The position numbers and the translations under genes are program-made. 30,859 nucleotides of DNA. Origin: DASWJZ01 sp038211615 (GTDB lineage Bacteria > Pseudomonadota > Alphaproteobacteria > Rhizobiales > Afifellaceae). Positions 1 to 8,289 of the stretch are shown here, piece by piece. The DNA is taken from positions 1-30,859 of the forward strand of contig JBBQVL010000054.1 of assembly GCA_038211615.1 (NCBI GenBank). Reading direction: 5' to 3'. The notes under the pieces were generated by a model that saw nothing but the letters and a program-made list of their open reading frames with translations, ran no database searches and had not been told where the DNA came from. How positions within the stretch are numbered: position 1 is the first letter of the stretch; each line of letters opens with the position of its first letter.

Positions 1-150
1 GACGGCTGCCTCTTCAATCCGCGCTGCGCCTTCGCGACCGATCTCTGCCGCCGGGAAGTGCCTCCGGTGCAGCCGCCCGAACTGGGCCAGGCGCTCTGCC
101 ATTATCCGCGGAACGCCCGCCAGGTGCTTGCCCATGGAGCGGCTGCATGA
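1..150 (+). CDS. Oligopeptide/dipeptide ABC transporter ATP-binding protein, C-terminal end only
   Basis: This is the last 49 codons of a gene that begins before the window. The reading frame is open from base 1 and stops with TGA at 148-150. The visible residues carry the cysteine-containing tail (GCLFNPRCAF, then two further Cys) that closes the DppD/OppD-type ATPases and corresponds to the oligo_HPY C-terminal domain. The stop codon overlaps the start of the next ATPase gene in an ATGA arrangement, so the two are translationally coupled. From the family, the protein would be one of the two cytoplasmic ATPases energising import of peptides or related solutes. The nucleotide-binding core is outside the window, so the assignment rests on the tail and on the neighbour. 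Confidence 0.8.
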   Translation, partial: DGCLFNPRCAFATDLCRREVPPVQPPELGQALCHYPRNARQVLAHGAAA

Positions 151-1154
151 GCGCTGTCATCGAGGCGACTGACCTGTCGCGCAACTATGCGGTCAGCCGC
201 GGCGCTTTTCGCGAGCCGGCGGTGGTGCAGGCGCTAGCCGGCACGACCTTCTCGGTGGAAGCGGGAAAGACGCTGGCGGTCGTGGGCGAATCCGGCTGCG
301 GAAAATCGACGCTCGCGCGCCTCGTCACCATGATCGAGCCGGCAAGCGATGGCCGTCTCGTCATTGACGGCGTCGATGTCGGCAACGCCGACTCCGGAAA
401 ATTGAAGGGTCTGCGCAGCACGGTGCAGATCGTCTTCCAGAACCCCTACGGCTCGCTGAACCCGCGGCAGAAGATCGGTACGATCCTCGAAGAGCCGCTG
501 GTCATCAACACAGGCCTCGGAGCCGCAGAACGGCGGGCCAAGGCGCATGAGGCGCTCGCCCGCGTCGGGCTACGGCCGGAGCACTATGCCCGCTATCCGC
601 ATATGTTCTCCGGCGGACAGCGGCAGCGGATCGCCATAGCCCGCGCCCTGATGCTGGAACCGAAGATCGTCGTGCTCGACGAGCCGGTCTCGGCGCTCGA
701 CGTCTCGATCCAGGCGCAGATCCTGAACCTGCTCGCGGACCTGCAGGAGCAACTCGGTCTCACCTACCTCTTCATCAGCCACGATCTGTCGGTGGTGCGC
801 TTTGTCGCCGACGAGGTGATGGTGATGTATCTCGGGCGGCCGGTGGAGATCGCGCCGGTGGAGGAGATCTTTCGCCGGCCGTTGCACCCCTACACGCGGG
901 CGCTTCTCTCGGCGACGCCGATCGCCGACCCGGAGCAGCGCCGCGCCAAGATCAAGCTGGAGGGGGAGCTCCCCTCGCCCTTCGATCCGCCGGGCGGCTG
1001 CCCGTTCCATCCGCGCTGCCCCTACGCGCGCGCGCCGATCTGCACGGAAGTGCGGCCGGCGCTGATGCCGTCAGGCGCGAGCCTGCACGCCTGTCACGGC
1101 GTGGCGGAAGGCTGGGTCCCCGAGCCTGCCGCCGACGCTCTCCTCAGCGCCTGA
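147..1154 (+). CDS. Dipeptide/oligopeptide ABC transporter ATP-binding protein (DppF/OppF type)
   Basis: This 335-residue cytoplasmic ATPase powers a peptide-type ABC importer. Visible motifs in order are Walker A GESGCGKST (about 47-55), the Q-loop Gln at 98, the signature SGGQRQR (155-161), Walker B IVVLDEP (174-180) and the H-loop His at 212. A C-terminal oligo_HPY region follows, with HPYTRALL near 248 and cysteines near 285, 291, 299 and 316. The length fits the DppF/OppF subfamily. The ATG overlaps the stop of the preceding ATPase by ATGA, as in dppDF operons. The 3' end runs 11 bp into the end of the convergent bioY. Substrate specificity (peptide, nickel, opine, sugar) cannot be read from the ATPase. 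Confidence 0.93.
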   Translation: MSAVIEATDLSRNYAVSRGAFREPAVVQALAGTTFSVEAGKTLAVVGESGCGKSTLARLVTMIEPASDGRLVIDGVDVGNADSGKLKGLRSTVQIVFQNPYGSLNPRQKIGTILEEPLVINTGLGAAERRAKAHEALARVGLRPEHYARYPHMFSGGQRQRIAIARALMLEPKIVVLDEPVSALDVSIQAQILNLLADLQEQLGLTYLFISHDLSVVRFVADEVMVMYLGRPVEIAPVEEIFRRPLHPYTRALLSATPIADPEQRRAKIKLEGELPSPFDPPGGCPFHPRCPYARAPICTEVRPALMPSGASLHACHGVAEGWVPEPAADALLSA

Positions 1155-1749
1155 CGAGGCGCGCGCCAGCCGAAACCAGCGCGGCGGCAAGCGCGACCTT
1201 TACCAGATCGCCGAGCACGAACTTCAACACGCCACCGGAAAAGGCGGCTGCCGCACCCACGCCGGTCCCGCCCGACGAGAGCATCGCGAACCACGCCAGC
1301 CAAATAAAGCCGAACAGAAAGATCACGGCATCGCCCGCCAGCATCGCACCGAACAGCGTCAACGGATTGCGGTCGAAGCCGCGCTCGGCCAGCCAGCCCA
1401 CGATGAAGGCGGCTATTGCGAAACCAACGAGGAACCCACCGGTCGGCCCTGCCATGTAGGCAAGGCCTCCACCCGCCGTGAACACCGGCAGGCCCGACGC
1501 GCCTTCGAAGAGGTAGAGCACGACGGTCGCGAGACCGAGGCGCGCGCCATAGGCGGCCCCGATCAACACAACCGCGCCCGTCTGCAAGGTCATCGGCACC
1601 GGCCAGAACGGCACGCTGATCTTCGCGGAAGCGTAGAGGATGAGGCTGCCGAGAATGGCGAAGCCGGCATAGGCGGCAAGGCGCGCCGCGCCGCTCTCCT
1701 CAGGAATGAAATGGCCTACCAGCGGCCGAGAAACTGCGATGGCGCTCAT
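1144..1749 (-). CDS. bioY: BioY biotin transporter S component
   Basis: This is an integral membrane protein of about 201 residues when started at the ATG whose complement is at 1747-1749; a longer frame reaches 1806 but its extra 19 residues look non-coding. The sequence has roughly six hydrophobic segments and family features such as the PFWPVPMTLQTGAVVL stretch and the glycine-rich GGGLAYMAGPTGGFLVGF stretch of the biotin-binding S component. BioY captures biotin and works alone at low capacity or with an ECF module (BioM/BioN). No bioM or bioN is seen in this window. The gene is transcribed divergently from the MBL hydrolase and has a plausible promoter (1783-1811) carrying a BioR-like palindrome. 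Biotin supply fits with accB and accC elsewhere in the window. Confidence 0.92.
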   Translation of the reverse strand: MSAIAVSRPLVGHFIPEESGAARLAAYAGFAILGSLILYASAKISVPFWPVPMTLQTGAVVLIGAAYGARLGLATVVLYLFEGASGLPVFTAGGGLAYMAGPTGGFLVGFAIAAFIVGWLAERGFDRNPLTLFGAMLAGDAVIFLFGFIWLAWFAMLSSGGTGVGAAAAFSGGVLKFVLGDLVKVALAAALVSAGARLVRR

Positions 1750-1782
1750 GGCGAAGGATCCCCTGCCCTCTTGTTCCCGACT

Positions 1783-1811
1783 CCTATAGACAGCGCTTTT
1801 CGGCACGGCAA
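1783..1811 (-). promoter_or_regulatory. Putative bioY promoter with BioR-like half-palindrome
   Basis: On the minus strand TTGCCG (complement 1806-1811) and TATAGG (complement 1783-1788) are separated by 17 bp, about 35 bases upstream of the bioY ATG. CTGTCTATAG, overlapping the -10 (1784-1793), matches the reported BioR box TTATCTATAA at 7 of 10 positions. Both the promoter and the operator are by-eye inferences. Confidence 0.4.
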
Positions 1812-1823
1812 CAAACCAAACGC

Positions 1824-2759
1824 ATGGCCCTGCGCTTCAACCGCAGCTTCGAACCGCAGACCGGCGTGGCGGTCAACGTCGCGCCGGACGTGCGACGGGT
1901 CACGGCTCCCAATCCCGGCCCCTTCACCTTCCACGGCACCAACACTTTCCTGATCGGCCGCGAGGCGCTCGCGGTCCTCGATCCGGGCCCGGCCGATGCC
2001 GCGCATATCGACGCGCTGATCGGTGCGATCGGCGGGGTGCGCGTGGCGCATATCCTCGTCTCGCACACCCACCGCGACCATTCACCGGGCGCGCGATTGC
2101 TGCAGGCCCGCACCGGCGCGCCGATCCTCGCCGCCGGGCCGCATCGGCCGGCCCGCCCGGCACGGCCCGGCGAGGAGCTCCGACTCGATGCCAGCGCCGA
2201 CCTCGACTTTTCCCCCGATGCCCTTCTCGCCGACGGCGACATCGTGGAAGGCCCCGGCTACCGGCTCGAGGCCGTGGCTACACCCGGGCACACGGGCAAC
2301 CACCTCGCGTTCGCGCTCCTCGGAGCGGACGTCCTCTTCTCCGGCGATCATGTGATGGGCTGGGCGACGACCGTTGTGGCGCCGCCGGACGGGGCCATGC
2401 CCGACTACATGGCCTCGCTCGACCGGCTGCTCGCCCGGCCGGAGAAGATCTGTCTTCCGGCGCATGGCGGAGCAATCCGCGATGCGCACGCCTATATCCG
2501 CGCGCTCCGCGCCCACCGGAAGATGCGCGAGGCGGCGATCGTGGAAGGAATGCGGCGCGGCGACACGCGCATCTCCGAGATCGTCGCACGGGTCTATCAG
2601 GGCCTCGACCCGCGGCTCGCGGGAGCGGCCGCGCTGTCGACGCTCGCCCATCTTGAAGATCTCGTGGCGCGTGGCGTCGCCACGGCGGACGGGCCGCCAG
2701 GCCTCGATACGCTCTACGGTGCGGCGGCGCCTCCGGAGGCCGTGCCTGGGTCCGGCTGA
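1824..2759 (+). CDS. MBL-fold metallo-hydrolase (glyoxalase II/LACTB2-like)
   Basis: This soluble protein of 311 residues belongs to the metallo-beta-lactamase superfamily. The zinc ligands are visible: HTHRDH at 81-86, TPGHTGNH with His156, FSGDH with Asp175, and PAHGG with His214. A helical C-terminal part with an RxSEIVARVYQG-type stretch follows, as in LACTB2-like hydrolases, which include thioesterases and nucleases. The substrate cannot be deduced. The ATG at 1824 lies only about 75 bases from the divergent bioY start, and I see no good Shine-Dalgarno before it, so an alternative start is possible although MALRFNRSFEP looks like a family N-terminus. The 3' end overlaps the end of the convergent DUF1499 gene by 46 bp. 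Confidence 0.88.
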   Translation: MALRFNRSFEPQTGVAVNVAPDVRRVTAPNPGPFTFHGTNTFLIGREALAVLDPGPADAAHIDALIGAIGGVRVAHILVSHTHRDHSPGARLLQARTGAPILAAGPHRPARPARPGEELRLDASADLDFSPDALLADGDIVEGPGYRLEAVATPGHTGNHLAFALLGADVLFSGDHVMGWATTVVAPPDGAMPDYMASLDRLLARPEKICLPAHGGAIRDAHAYIRALRAHRKMREAAIVEGMRRGDTRISEIVARVYQGLDPRLAGAAALSTLAHLEDLVARGVATADGPPGLDTLYGAAAPPEAVPGSG

Positions 2760-3682
2760 AGCACGGAATCGAGTTCGGCGAAGAAGCCGCTGATGCGCCG
2801 CGCATTCTGGCCGAGGTCGTGAGCGCCAAAACGGGAGGCCGAGCGCATGTCCACCTGCGTGCCGTCCGGCGTTACCCTGAGGCGCACCGCCACGTCGTCG
2901 AGAAAGCCGAAGACGGGAGTTGGCGCGAGCGCTTCCACATTCGCCTCGTCGGTGGGCACCGGTTCCTCGGCCGGGTTCACCGACAGGGGTAGCGGATTGG
3001 CGGCAAGCGCATCCGGCCGCGTCTCCGTCGCGGCTCCGCTGCGCGACTGCGTCATCACGCTCTTCAGCGAAAGCGCCAGGAGCAGCTCATCGTCCTCGGG
3101 CAGGGCCTGACTCGGTACGGCAGTTGCCGCATCAATCGGAAGGTCGCCCGGATGAATGTCGCTGGTGACCGTCCAGTGCCGCGTGTCGACGATGTGGCGG
3201 GCAGCGAGATAGACCTCGCCCAGCGGCAGCGGGTAAAGGTGCGGCACGATTTCGGGATAGGCCTTCCGCTGCAGCGCGACGCGGCCGGGGTCGAGCCCGG
3301 AATGCGGCGCGGCGGGCGCTGTGAAGACCGGTGGATCATCGACGTCCGTGGCGATGTCCGTCAGCCGCGGATAGGCGATCGCCGCCGCCGCGACCAGCCC
3401 GAGGACGACGAGCACCGGCAAGGCATAGATAAGCCCGGCAATCGCCGACCGTGCCCCGCCTGCGCCCGAACTCCAGATGTCGGCAAGCGCGTAGAGGCCG
3501 AGGCCGAGCGCCCCGAGGCCGAGCACGAAGCCGACGACAAGTACCGGCTGCAACGCGATTTGCGGCACGAAGCCGGCGCGAACGCCGAGCACGCCAAGCG
3601 CCAGCACCGGAAGCGCGAGGCCCCCGCAGAGCCTCGCCCACCCGGCCGCGCGCGAACGCCGGATTGGGATGCCTCGTCTCAT
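2714..3682 (-). CDS. DUF1499 domain-containing membrane protein
   Basis: This 322-residue protein has three hydrophobic segments in its first 105 residues (about 17-35, 43-65 and 82-103). A soluble region follows with the DUF1499-type pattern (HSGLDPG, YPEIVPHLYPLPLGEVYLAAR, WTVTS, FGFLDDVAVRLRV, VDMRSASRFGAHDLGQNARRI, then FFAELD). The ATG at 3682 is preceded by AAGGCGG. The DUF1499 family has no established biochemical role; the arrangement suggests a domain anchored at the cytoplasmic membrane. The stretch of about 210-250 is a Ser/Pro/Glu-rich insertion within the domain. The gene converges with the MBL hydrolase (46-bp tail overlap) and has the same direction as the acyl-CoA ligase upstream, with a 46-bp gap. 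Confidence 0.82.
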   Translation of the reverse strand: MRRGIPIRRSRAAGWARLCGGLALPVLALGVLGVRAGFVPQIALQPVLVVGFVLGLGALGLGLYALADIWSSGAGGARSAIAGLIYALPVLVVLGLVAAAAIAYPRLTDIATDVDDPPVFTAPAAPHSGLDPGRVALQRKAYPEIVPHLYPLPLGEVYLAARHIVDTRHWTVTSDIHPGDLPIDAATAVPSQALPEDDELLLALSLKSVMTQSRSGAATETRPDALAANPLPLSVNPAEEPVPTDEANVEALAPTPVFGFLDDVAVRLRVTPDGTQVDMRSASRFGAHDLGQNARRISGFFAELDSVLQPDPGTASGGAAAP

Positions 3683-3728
3683 CCGCCGCCTTTTCGAATG
3701 CGATCAGGCGGGAGAGATATCCTTCCCC

Positions 3729-5348
3729 TCACGCGTCGGGCAAGCGGTAGTCGCGGTAGCTCTCGCGCAACGCCGTCTTCAGGATCTTGCCGGTCGCCGT
3801 GTGCGGAATCTCCTCGACGAAGACCACATCGTCCGGCAACCACCATTTGGCGATCTTCGGCCGGATGAAATCGAGCAGCGATTCCCTGGTCGGGCTGCTC
3901 CCCTTCTTGGCGACCACGATCAGGAGCGGGCGCTCGTCCCACTTCGGATGCGGCACGCCGATCACCGCCGCCTCCGCGACGCCCGGATGCCCGACTGCGA
4001 GGTTCTCCAGCTCGATCGACGATATCCACTCTCCACCGGATTTGATGACGTCCTTGGAGCGGTCGGTGATCCGCATGTAGCCGTGCGCATCGATATGGGC
4101 GACGTCGCCGGTGTCGAAATAGCCTGCCTCGTCGAGGATCTCCCGGTCCTCCTTGAAATAGGCGCGGGCGACGGCGGGGCCGCGCACCTTGAGGCGGCCG
4201 AAGGTCTTTCCGTCCCATGGCAGGTCCTGCCCCGCGTCGTCGGCTATCTTCAGCTCCACGCCGAATGAGGGATGGCCCTGCTTCTCCTGTATGTCGTAGC
4301 GCGCCTCGCGCGGCAGCCCGGCAAGTGCCGGCTTCAGCGTGCAGATCGTGCCGAGCGGGCTCATCTCGGTCATGCCCCAGGCATGCATCACGCGCACGTC
4401 GTAGCGCTCCTCGAAGACCTCCACGACGGAGCGCGGGCATGCCGAGCCGCCGATGACGACGCGCTGCAGGTGCGGAAGCGTCCCGCCCGTCGCCTCAAGA
4501 TACTGCAGCAGCAAAAGCCAGATCGTCGGCACCGCGGCGGTGAAGCTCACGCGCTCGGCGTCGAGCAGTTCGTAGATCGAGGCGCCGTCGAGCTTTGCTC
4601 CCGGCATGACGAGCGTGGCGCCGGCGAGCGGCGCGGTGAAAGCGAGGCCCCAGCAATTGGCGTGGAACATCGGCACGACGGGCATGACCCGGTCACGGCT
4701 GGTGATGCCGAAATTGTCCGGCCCGTTCGAGATCAGCGAGTGCAGCACGTTGGAGCGGTGCGAGTAGACGACGCCCTTCGGGTTGCCGGTCGTGCCCGAG
4801 GTGTAGCACATCCCGGCGGCGGTATTTTCGTCGAACTCCCGCCAGGCGAAATCCGCGTCCGCGGCGAGCCATTCCTCGTAGGGCTCGGCGTCGAGCTTCG
4901 TCTCCGGCATGTGCGCCGCGTCGGTCAGCACCACGATCCTCTCCACCGACTTCAGCCGGTCGCGCAGCTTCTCCACGATCGGCAGGAAGGTCAGGTCGAC
5001 GAAGAGCATGCGGTCTTCGGCGTCGTTGATGATCCAGGCGATCTGATCGGGGAAGAGCCGCGGATTGACGGTGTGGTAGATGCTTCCGAGGCCGAGCAGG
5101 CCATACCAGACCTCGAGATGCCGCCAGGTGTTCCAGGCGAGCGTCGCCGCGCGGTCGCCGACGCGAAAGCCGTCGGCGTCGAGCCGCTTCGATACCCGCT
5201 TTGCCCGTTCGCGCACCTCGGCGTAGTTGGTGCGGTGGATCGGTCCCTCGACCGAGCGCGAGATGACCTCCCGATCGCCGTGCTGCGTCGCCGCATGGTC
5301 GAGCACCTTGTGGCAAAGCAGCGGCCAGTCCTGCATCAGCCCGCGCAT
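3729..5348 (-). CDS. AMP-forming acyl-CoA ligase (medium/long-chain or 3-methylthiopropionyl-CoA ligase-like)
   Basis: This 539-residue adenylate-forming enzyme would activate a carboxylic acid to its CoA thioester with ATP. Visible motifs are the P-loop YTSGTTGNPKG (182-192), a GMTEMSPLGT motif, the YFDTGDVAHID motif, the hinge region DRSKDVIKSGGEWISS, and the C-terminal catalytic lysine in TATGKILKTALRE. The start at 5348 is chosen because GGAGGAAACG directly precedes it; an upstream in-frame Met at 5399 has no such site. The N-terminus (MRGLMQDWPLL) and the AWNTWRHLEVWYG stretch resemble the AlkK/DmdB subgroup, often annotated as 3-(methylthio)propionyl-CoA ligase. Substrate is uncertain and no beta-oxidation genes adjoin it. 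Confidence 0.9.
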   Translation of the reverse strand: MRGLMQDWPLLCHKVLDHAATQHGDREVISRSVEGPIHRTNYAEVRERAKRVSKRLDADGFRVGDRAATLAWNTWRHLEVWYGLLGLGSIYHTVNPRLFPDQIAWIINDAEDRMLFVDLTFLPIVEKLRDRLKSVERIVVLTDAAHMPETKLDAEPYEEWLAADADFAWREFDENTAAGMCYTSGTTGNPKGVVYSHRSNVLHSLISNGPDNFGITSRDRVMPVVPMFHANCWGLAFTAPLAGATLVMPGAKLDGASIYELLDAERVSFTAAVPTIWLLLLQYLEATGGTLPHLQRVVIGGSACPRSVVEVFEERYDVRVMHAWGMTEMSPLGTICTLKPALAGLPREARYDIQEKQGHPSFGVELKIADDAGQDLPWDGKTFGRLKVRGPAVARAYFKEDREILDEAGYFDTGDVAHIDAHGYMRITDRSKDVIKSGGEWISSIELENLAVGHPGVAEAAVIGVPHPKWDERPLLIVVAKKGSSPTRESLLDFIRPKIAKWWLPDDVVFVEEIPHTATGKILKTALRESYRDYRLPDA

Positions 5349-5482
5349 CGTTTCCTCCCGATTTTTGTGAATTGTTTGCCGGTTGCGGGGCGCTTGCAAG
5401 CCGCCCGCGATGGCGTCTGGTGTCAGATAGGAAACCTTATTCCGAACAAAGCCTTGCCTCGGGGTCGCGGTCTCCTGTCAGC

Positions 5483-5887
5483 ATGCGCGCCATGATGGAA
5501 CCGAAAGAAAACCTGGTGCGGGCGGCCGCGAATGGCGGCAGTGGCCCCGGCATGCAGCGGCTGCAGTTCGAGCTGGCGCTCGATCTCAGCGTCCCAGGGG
5601 TGCGCCCGGTTCGGGAGACGCTGGCGCATGCCGCGGAGACCGCCGGCGTCGACCTTCTCTTCGTGCTGCCGACCGCCAACGGCAAGGGGACGACGGCCGT
5701 CGTCCGCATGGTCGAGGAGGGAAGCGACGCCTTCCTGCAGGTGCGCACCGCCGATGGCGGCTTCGCCGTCTCCGACGAGAAGCAGATGGACAAGGCCCTC
5801 CTGCAACTGGCGCGTACCTCAGTCGACGTGCTGCGGCTGATGTCGGCCGACAGCGCCATCCGCGAGCCCCTCGCCGCTTCCGCCTAG
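5483..5887 (+). CDS. Conserved hypothetical protein, small soluble
   Basis: I do not recognise a named family. The frame is open from 5372, but the first 37 residues look like translated intergenic DNA, so the start is placed at ATG 5483 (134 residues); ATG 5492 or 5495 are alternatives. The Shine-Dalgarno is weak in each case. The protein is soluble, without signal peptide or membrane segment. The middle part (LQFELALDLSVPGVRPVRETL, LLFVLPTANGKGTTAVVRMVEEGSD) reads as alternating strands and helices of a small alpha/beta domain, and the C-terminus is helical. It is divergent from the acyl-CoA ligase with about 135 bases between starts. A link to lipid metabolism is only positional. Confidence 0.6.
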   Translation: MRAMMEPKENLVRAAANGGSGPGMQRLQFELALDLSVPGVRPVRETLAHAAETAGVDLLFVLPTANGKGTTAVVRMVEEGSDAFLQVRTADGGFAVSDEKQMDKALLQLARTSVDVLRLMSADSAIREPLAASA

Positions 5888-6039
5888 GTCTCCCCGGCCG
5901 CTATCTCCCAAAGGTTCTCGACTGCGACGGCAGGGAGGATCGCTTCTCCGATCAACGGTTGCTCGCTCACCGGGCGGCTGCAGGTTATGATCGTGAAGCG
6001 CGCCAGCGATCGCGGCGACCTAACCTCCGGAGACACTTC

Positions 6040-6996
6040 ATGCTCGTCTGCTCCTCTGCGGCAATCACGACCGCTCGGGTTATCCTCGCCGGGCTGGTTT
6101 TGCTTGCGTTCTCCGCCGCCGCCTCGGCGGGACGCCTCGCCTTCGTCGCCGAGGATGGGAACGATGCCAACCCCTGCACCGCGGTGGCCAAGCCCTGCAA
6201 GACGCTGCAGCGGGCGGTCAACACCGTTGCCGCGAACGGAACGGTCAGAGTCCTGACGCCCCTCCAGGCCAGCCTTTCAGTCACAAAGTCGGTCGTGATC
6301 GAGGGGGACGGCGCCACCCTGATCGGCGCGATCGTGGTCAACAGTCCCACCGCGGTCGTCACGCTGCGCAAGCTTGCCCTGAACGGCGGCGGGAGCTACG
6401 CGACCGGCATTCGGATCGACAACGCGGCGGCCGTCCACATCGAAGATTGCACGGTCGAGCACTATACCAACGACGGGATCAAACTCGTCACCACGACCAG
6501 CGCGGAATTATTCGTTCTCGACACGGCCTCACTCGATAACGGATCCGACGGTCTCTACGTCGACGCTGCCAATGCGCAAGTGGTGATCCAGAATTCCCGC
6601 TTCGAGAACAACGCCAGCACCGGTCTCTTCCTCAGGGTGAGAAGGGGTGCCGTTACCCGGAGCATCGCGGCCGGAAATCTCCAGCGCGGCATCATTCTGT
6701 TCGGTGGGTCCGCAAGTTTCGACGAAACAACGGTCGCCGACAACGGTAACATGGGCTTCTACATAGGGAGCGGCGGGGCGATGCTTGCCTCCTCGGTGTT
6801 TCACGGGAACACCAGTTGGGGGGTGTATATAGCCTCTGGTGCCACGGCGATGATGACGGATTCCATCGTCTCGCAGAACAGCACCGGCATCTTCAATGAC
6901 GGAACGCTGAATACGTTCGCGGACAACCAGCTGATCCGAAACAACTCCTTTGCCTACCAGGGCACCGGCCACATACAGACCGAGACGCCGTTTTGA
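6040..6996 (+). CDS. Secreted right-handed parallel beta-helix repeat protein
   Basis: The start is placed at ATG 6040, preceded by CCGGAG, which gives 318 residues. The N-terminus is a clear signal peptide ending in AAASA with predicted cleavage near residue 30. The mature protein opens with GRLAFVAEDGNDANPC and CKTLQRAV, typical of pectate-lyase-like or periplasmic-copper-type beta-helix proteins. About eight turns of roughly 22 residues follow, with recurring patterns such as G-I-x-I-x-N-A-A-x-V-x-I-x-x-C and D-N-G-S-D-G-L-Y-V. No catalytic residues for polysaccharide cleavage can be assigned. The protein is probably periplasmic or released, and either a carbohydrate-binding or structural role is possible. 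It stands alone between a forward hypothetical gene and the convergent aminotransferase. Confidence 0.82.
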   Translation: MLVCSSAAITTARVILAGLVLLAFSAAASAGRLAFVAEDGNDANPCTAVAKPCKTLQRAVNTVAANGTVRVLTPLQASLSVTKSVVIEGDGATLIGAIVVNSPTAVVTLRKLALNGGGSYATGIRIDNAAAVHIEDCTVEHYTNDGIKLVTTTSAELFVLDTASLDNGSDGLYVDAANAQVVIQNSRFENNASTGLFLRVRRGAVTRSIAAGNLQRGIILFGGSASFDETTVADNGNMGFYIGSGGAMLASSVFHGNTSWGVYIASGATAMMTDSIVSQNSTGIFNDGTLNTFADNQLIRNNSFAYQGTGHIQTETPF

Positions 6997-7009
6997 GGCC
7001 TGCGCCGGG

Positions 7010-8158
7010 TCACCTCAGCCAGTTGGCCAACCGCTCGATCCCCTCGCCGATGTCCGCCTCGGCGCCGGCGAAGGAAAACCGCATGTAGCGGTGACCGCAG
7101 TCGTGGTCGAAATCCAGGCCGGGCGTCGCGGCGACGCCGGCCTCGCGCAGCATGCGGTTGGCGAAATCGAGAGCGTCGTTGGTGAACCGGGCGACCGAGG
7201 CATAGACGTAGAACGCGCCGTCGACGGGCAGGATCTCGTCGAAACCGATCGCGGGAAGCCGGGCAAGCAGCGCGGCACGGTTCCGCCGGTAGCCATCCTT
7301 CACGGCTTCCAGCTCCGTGCCCGCGTCGAAGGCGGCGATGGCGGCGCGCTGCGATATTTCGGGCACGGAGATGTAGAGCGACTGCGACAGCCGCTCGAAC
7401 GGCCGCACCAGATCCTCCGGCAGCACCAGCCAGCCGACGCGCCAGCCGGTCATGCAGTAATATTTCGAGAACGAGTTCACGACGATGGAATTGTCGCCGA
7501 GGCGAAGCGCCGTCTCCGCCCGGCCCTCGTAGACGAGGCCGTGATAGATCTCGTCGGAGATGAAACGGATGCCGCGCGCGTCGCAGCAGGCGACGAGGCG
7601 GGCAAGTTCCTCCGGCGATGTCATCGTGCCGGTCGGATTGGCCGGGCTCGCGACGAGGACACCGGCGAGCGGCGCGGCGCGGTGCGCCTCCTCGACATGT
7701 TCGGCGGTGAGCGCCCAGCGCGTGTCCGGCCCGACCGGAATTTCCACCGCGACAAGGCCTAACGCCTTCAAGATGGCGCGGTAGGCCGGATAGCCGGGCG
7801 AGGCCAGGGCGATCCTGTCGCCCGGATCGAAAGCCCCGAGGAAGATGAGGTTGAAGCCGCCGGAGGAGCCGGTCGTGACCATCACCCGCGCCGGCGACAG
7901 TGCGAGGCCATAGGCTTCGCCATAGTGCCCCGCGATCCGCTCGCGCAGCGGCCGGATCCCGAGCGCTTCGGTATAGCCGAGCCTTCCGTGCAGGGCCTCC
8001 GCGGCAGCGCGAAGCACGGGTGTAGGCGCATTGGCGCCCGGCTGGCCGACCTCCATGTGGACGATGTTCCGGCCGGCTGCCTCCAGTTCTGAGGCCGCCG
8101 CCAGCACATCCATGGCGAGGAACGGCTCGACCTGGCTCCGTGCCGATACCTTCACCAT
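7010..8158 (-). CDS. PLP-dependent class I/II aminotransferase
   Basis: This is a 382-residue fold-type I aminotransferase. The start at 8158 begins MVKVSARSQVEPFLAMDV, a normal beginning for these enzymes; the frame upstream to 8386 looks non-coding. Visible motifs include the substrate loop HMEVGQPGANAPTP, the glycine-rich TTGSSGGF cofactor loop, the SPANPTGT asparagine motif, SDEIYHGLVYEG (Asp/Tyr contacting the pyridine ring) and the Schiff-base lysine in NSFSKYYCMTGWRVGW (Lys at about residue 232). The arginine binding the substrate carboxylate is in YMRFSFAGA near the C-terminus. It would transfer amino groups between an amino acid and a 2-oxo acid in the cytoplasm; aspartate or aromatic amino acids are the usual assignment. 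It is divergent from the M48 protease gene. Confidence 0.9.
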   Translation of the reverse strand: MVKVSARSQVEPFLAMDVLAAASELEAAGRNIVHMEVGQPGANAPTPVLRAAAEALHGRLGYTEALGIRPLRERIAGHYGEAYGLALSPARVMVTTGSSGGFNLIFLGAFDPGDRIALASPGYPAYRAILKALGLVAVEIPVGPDTRWALTAEHVEEAHRAAPLAGVLVASPANPTGTMTSPEELARLVACCDARGIRFISDEIYHGLVYEGRAETALRLGDNSIVVNSFSKYYCMTGWRVGWLVLPEDLVRPFERLSQSLYISVPEISQRAAIAAFDAGTELEAVKDGYRRNRAALLARLPAIGFDEILPVDGAFYVYASVARFTNDALDFANRMLREAGVAATPGLDFDHDCGHRYMRFSFAGAEADIGEGIERLANWLR

Positions 8159-8289
8159 GAAGCCGCCAGCCGTGCGTCGCTCACCATAACTTGCCTTTCT
8201 TTCGTCGCGCGGTTTGGTTAGGCAACCCCCCGGAAGAGCCCGCCCGCGGCCCTTTGGGCTAAGTCCAATCGGGCTGGGAACAATCAGGG

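Noticed and set aside
4272..5495. A 407-codon plus-strand frame opposite the acyl-CoA ligase
   Set aside because: It is an antisense shadow; the ligase carries all family motifs on the minus strand.
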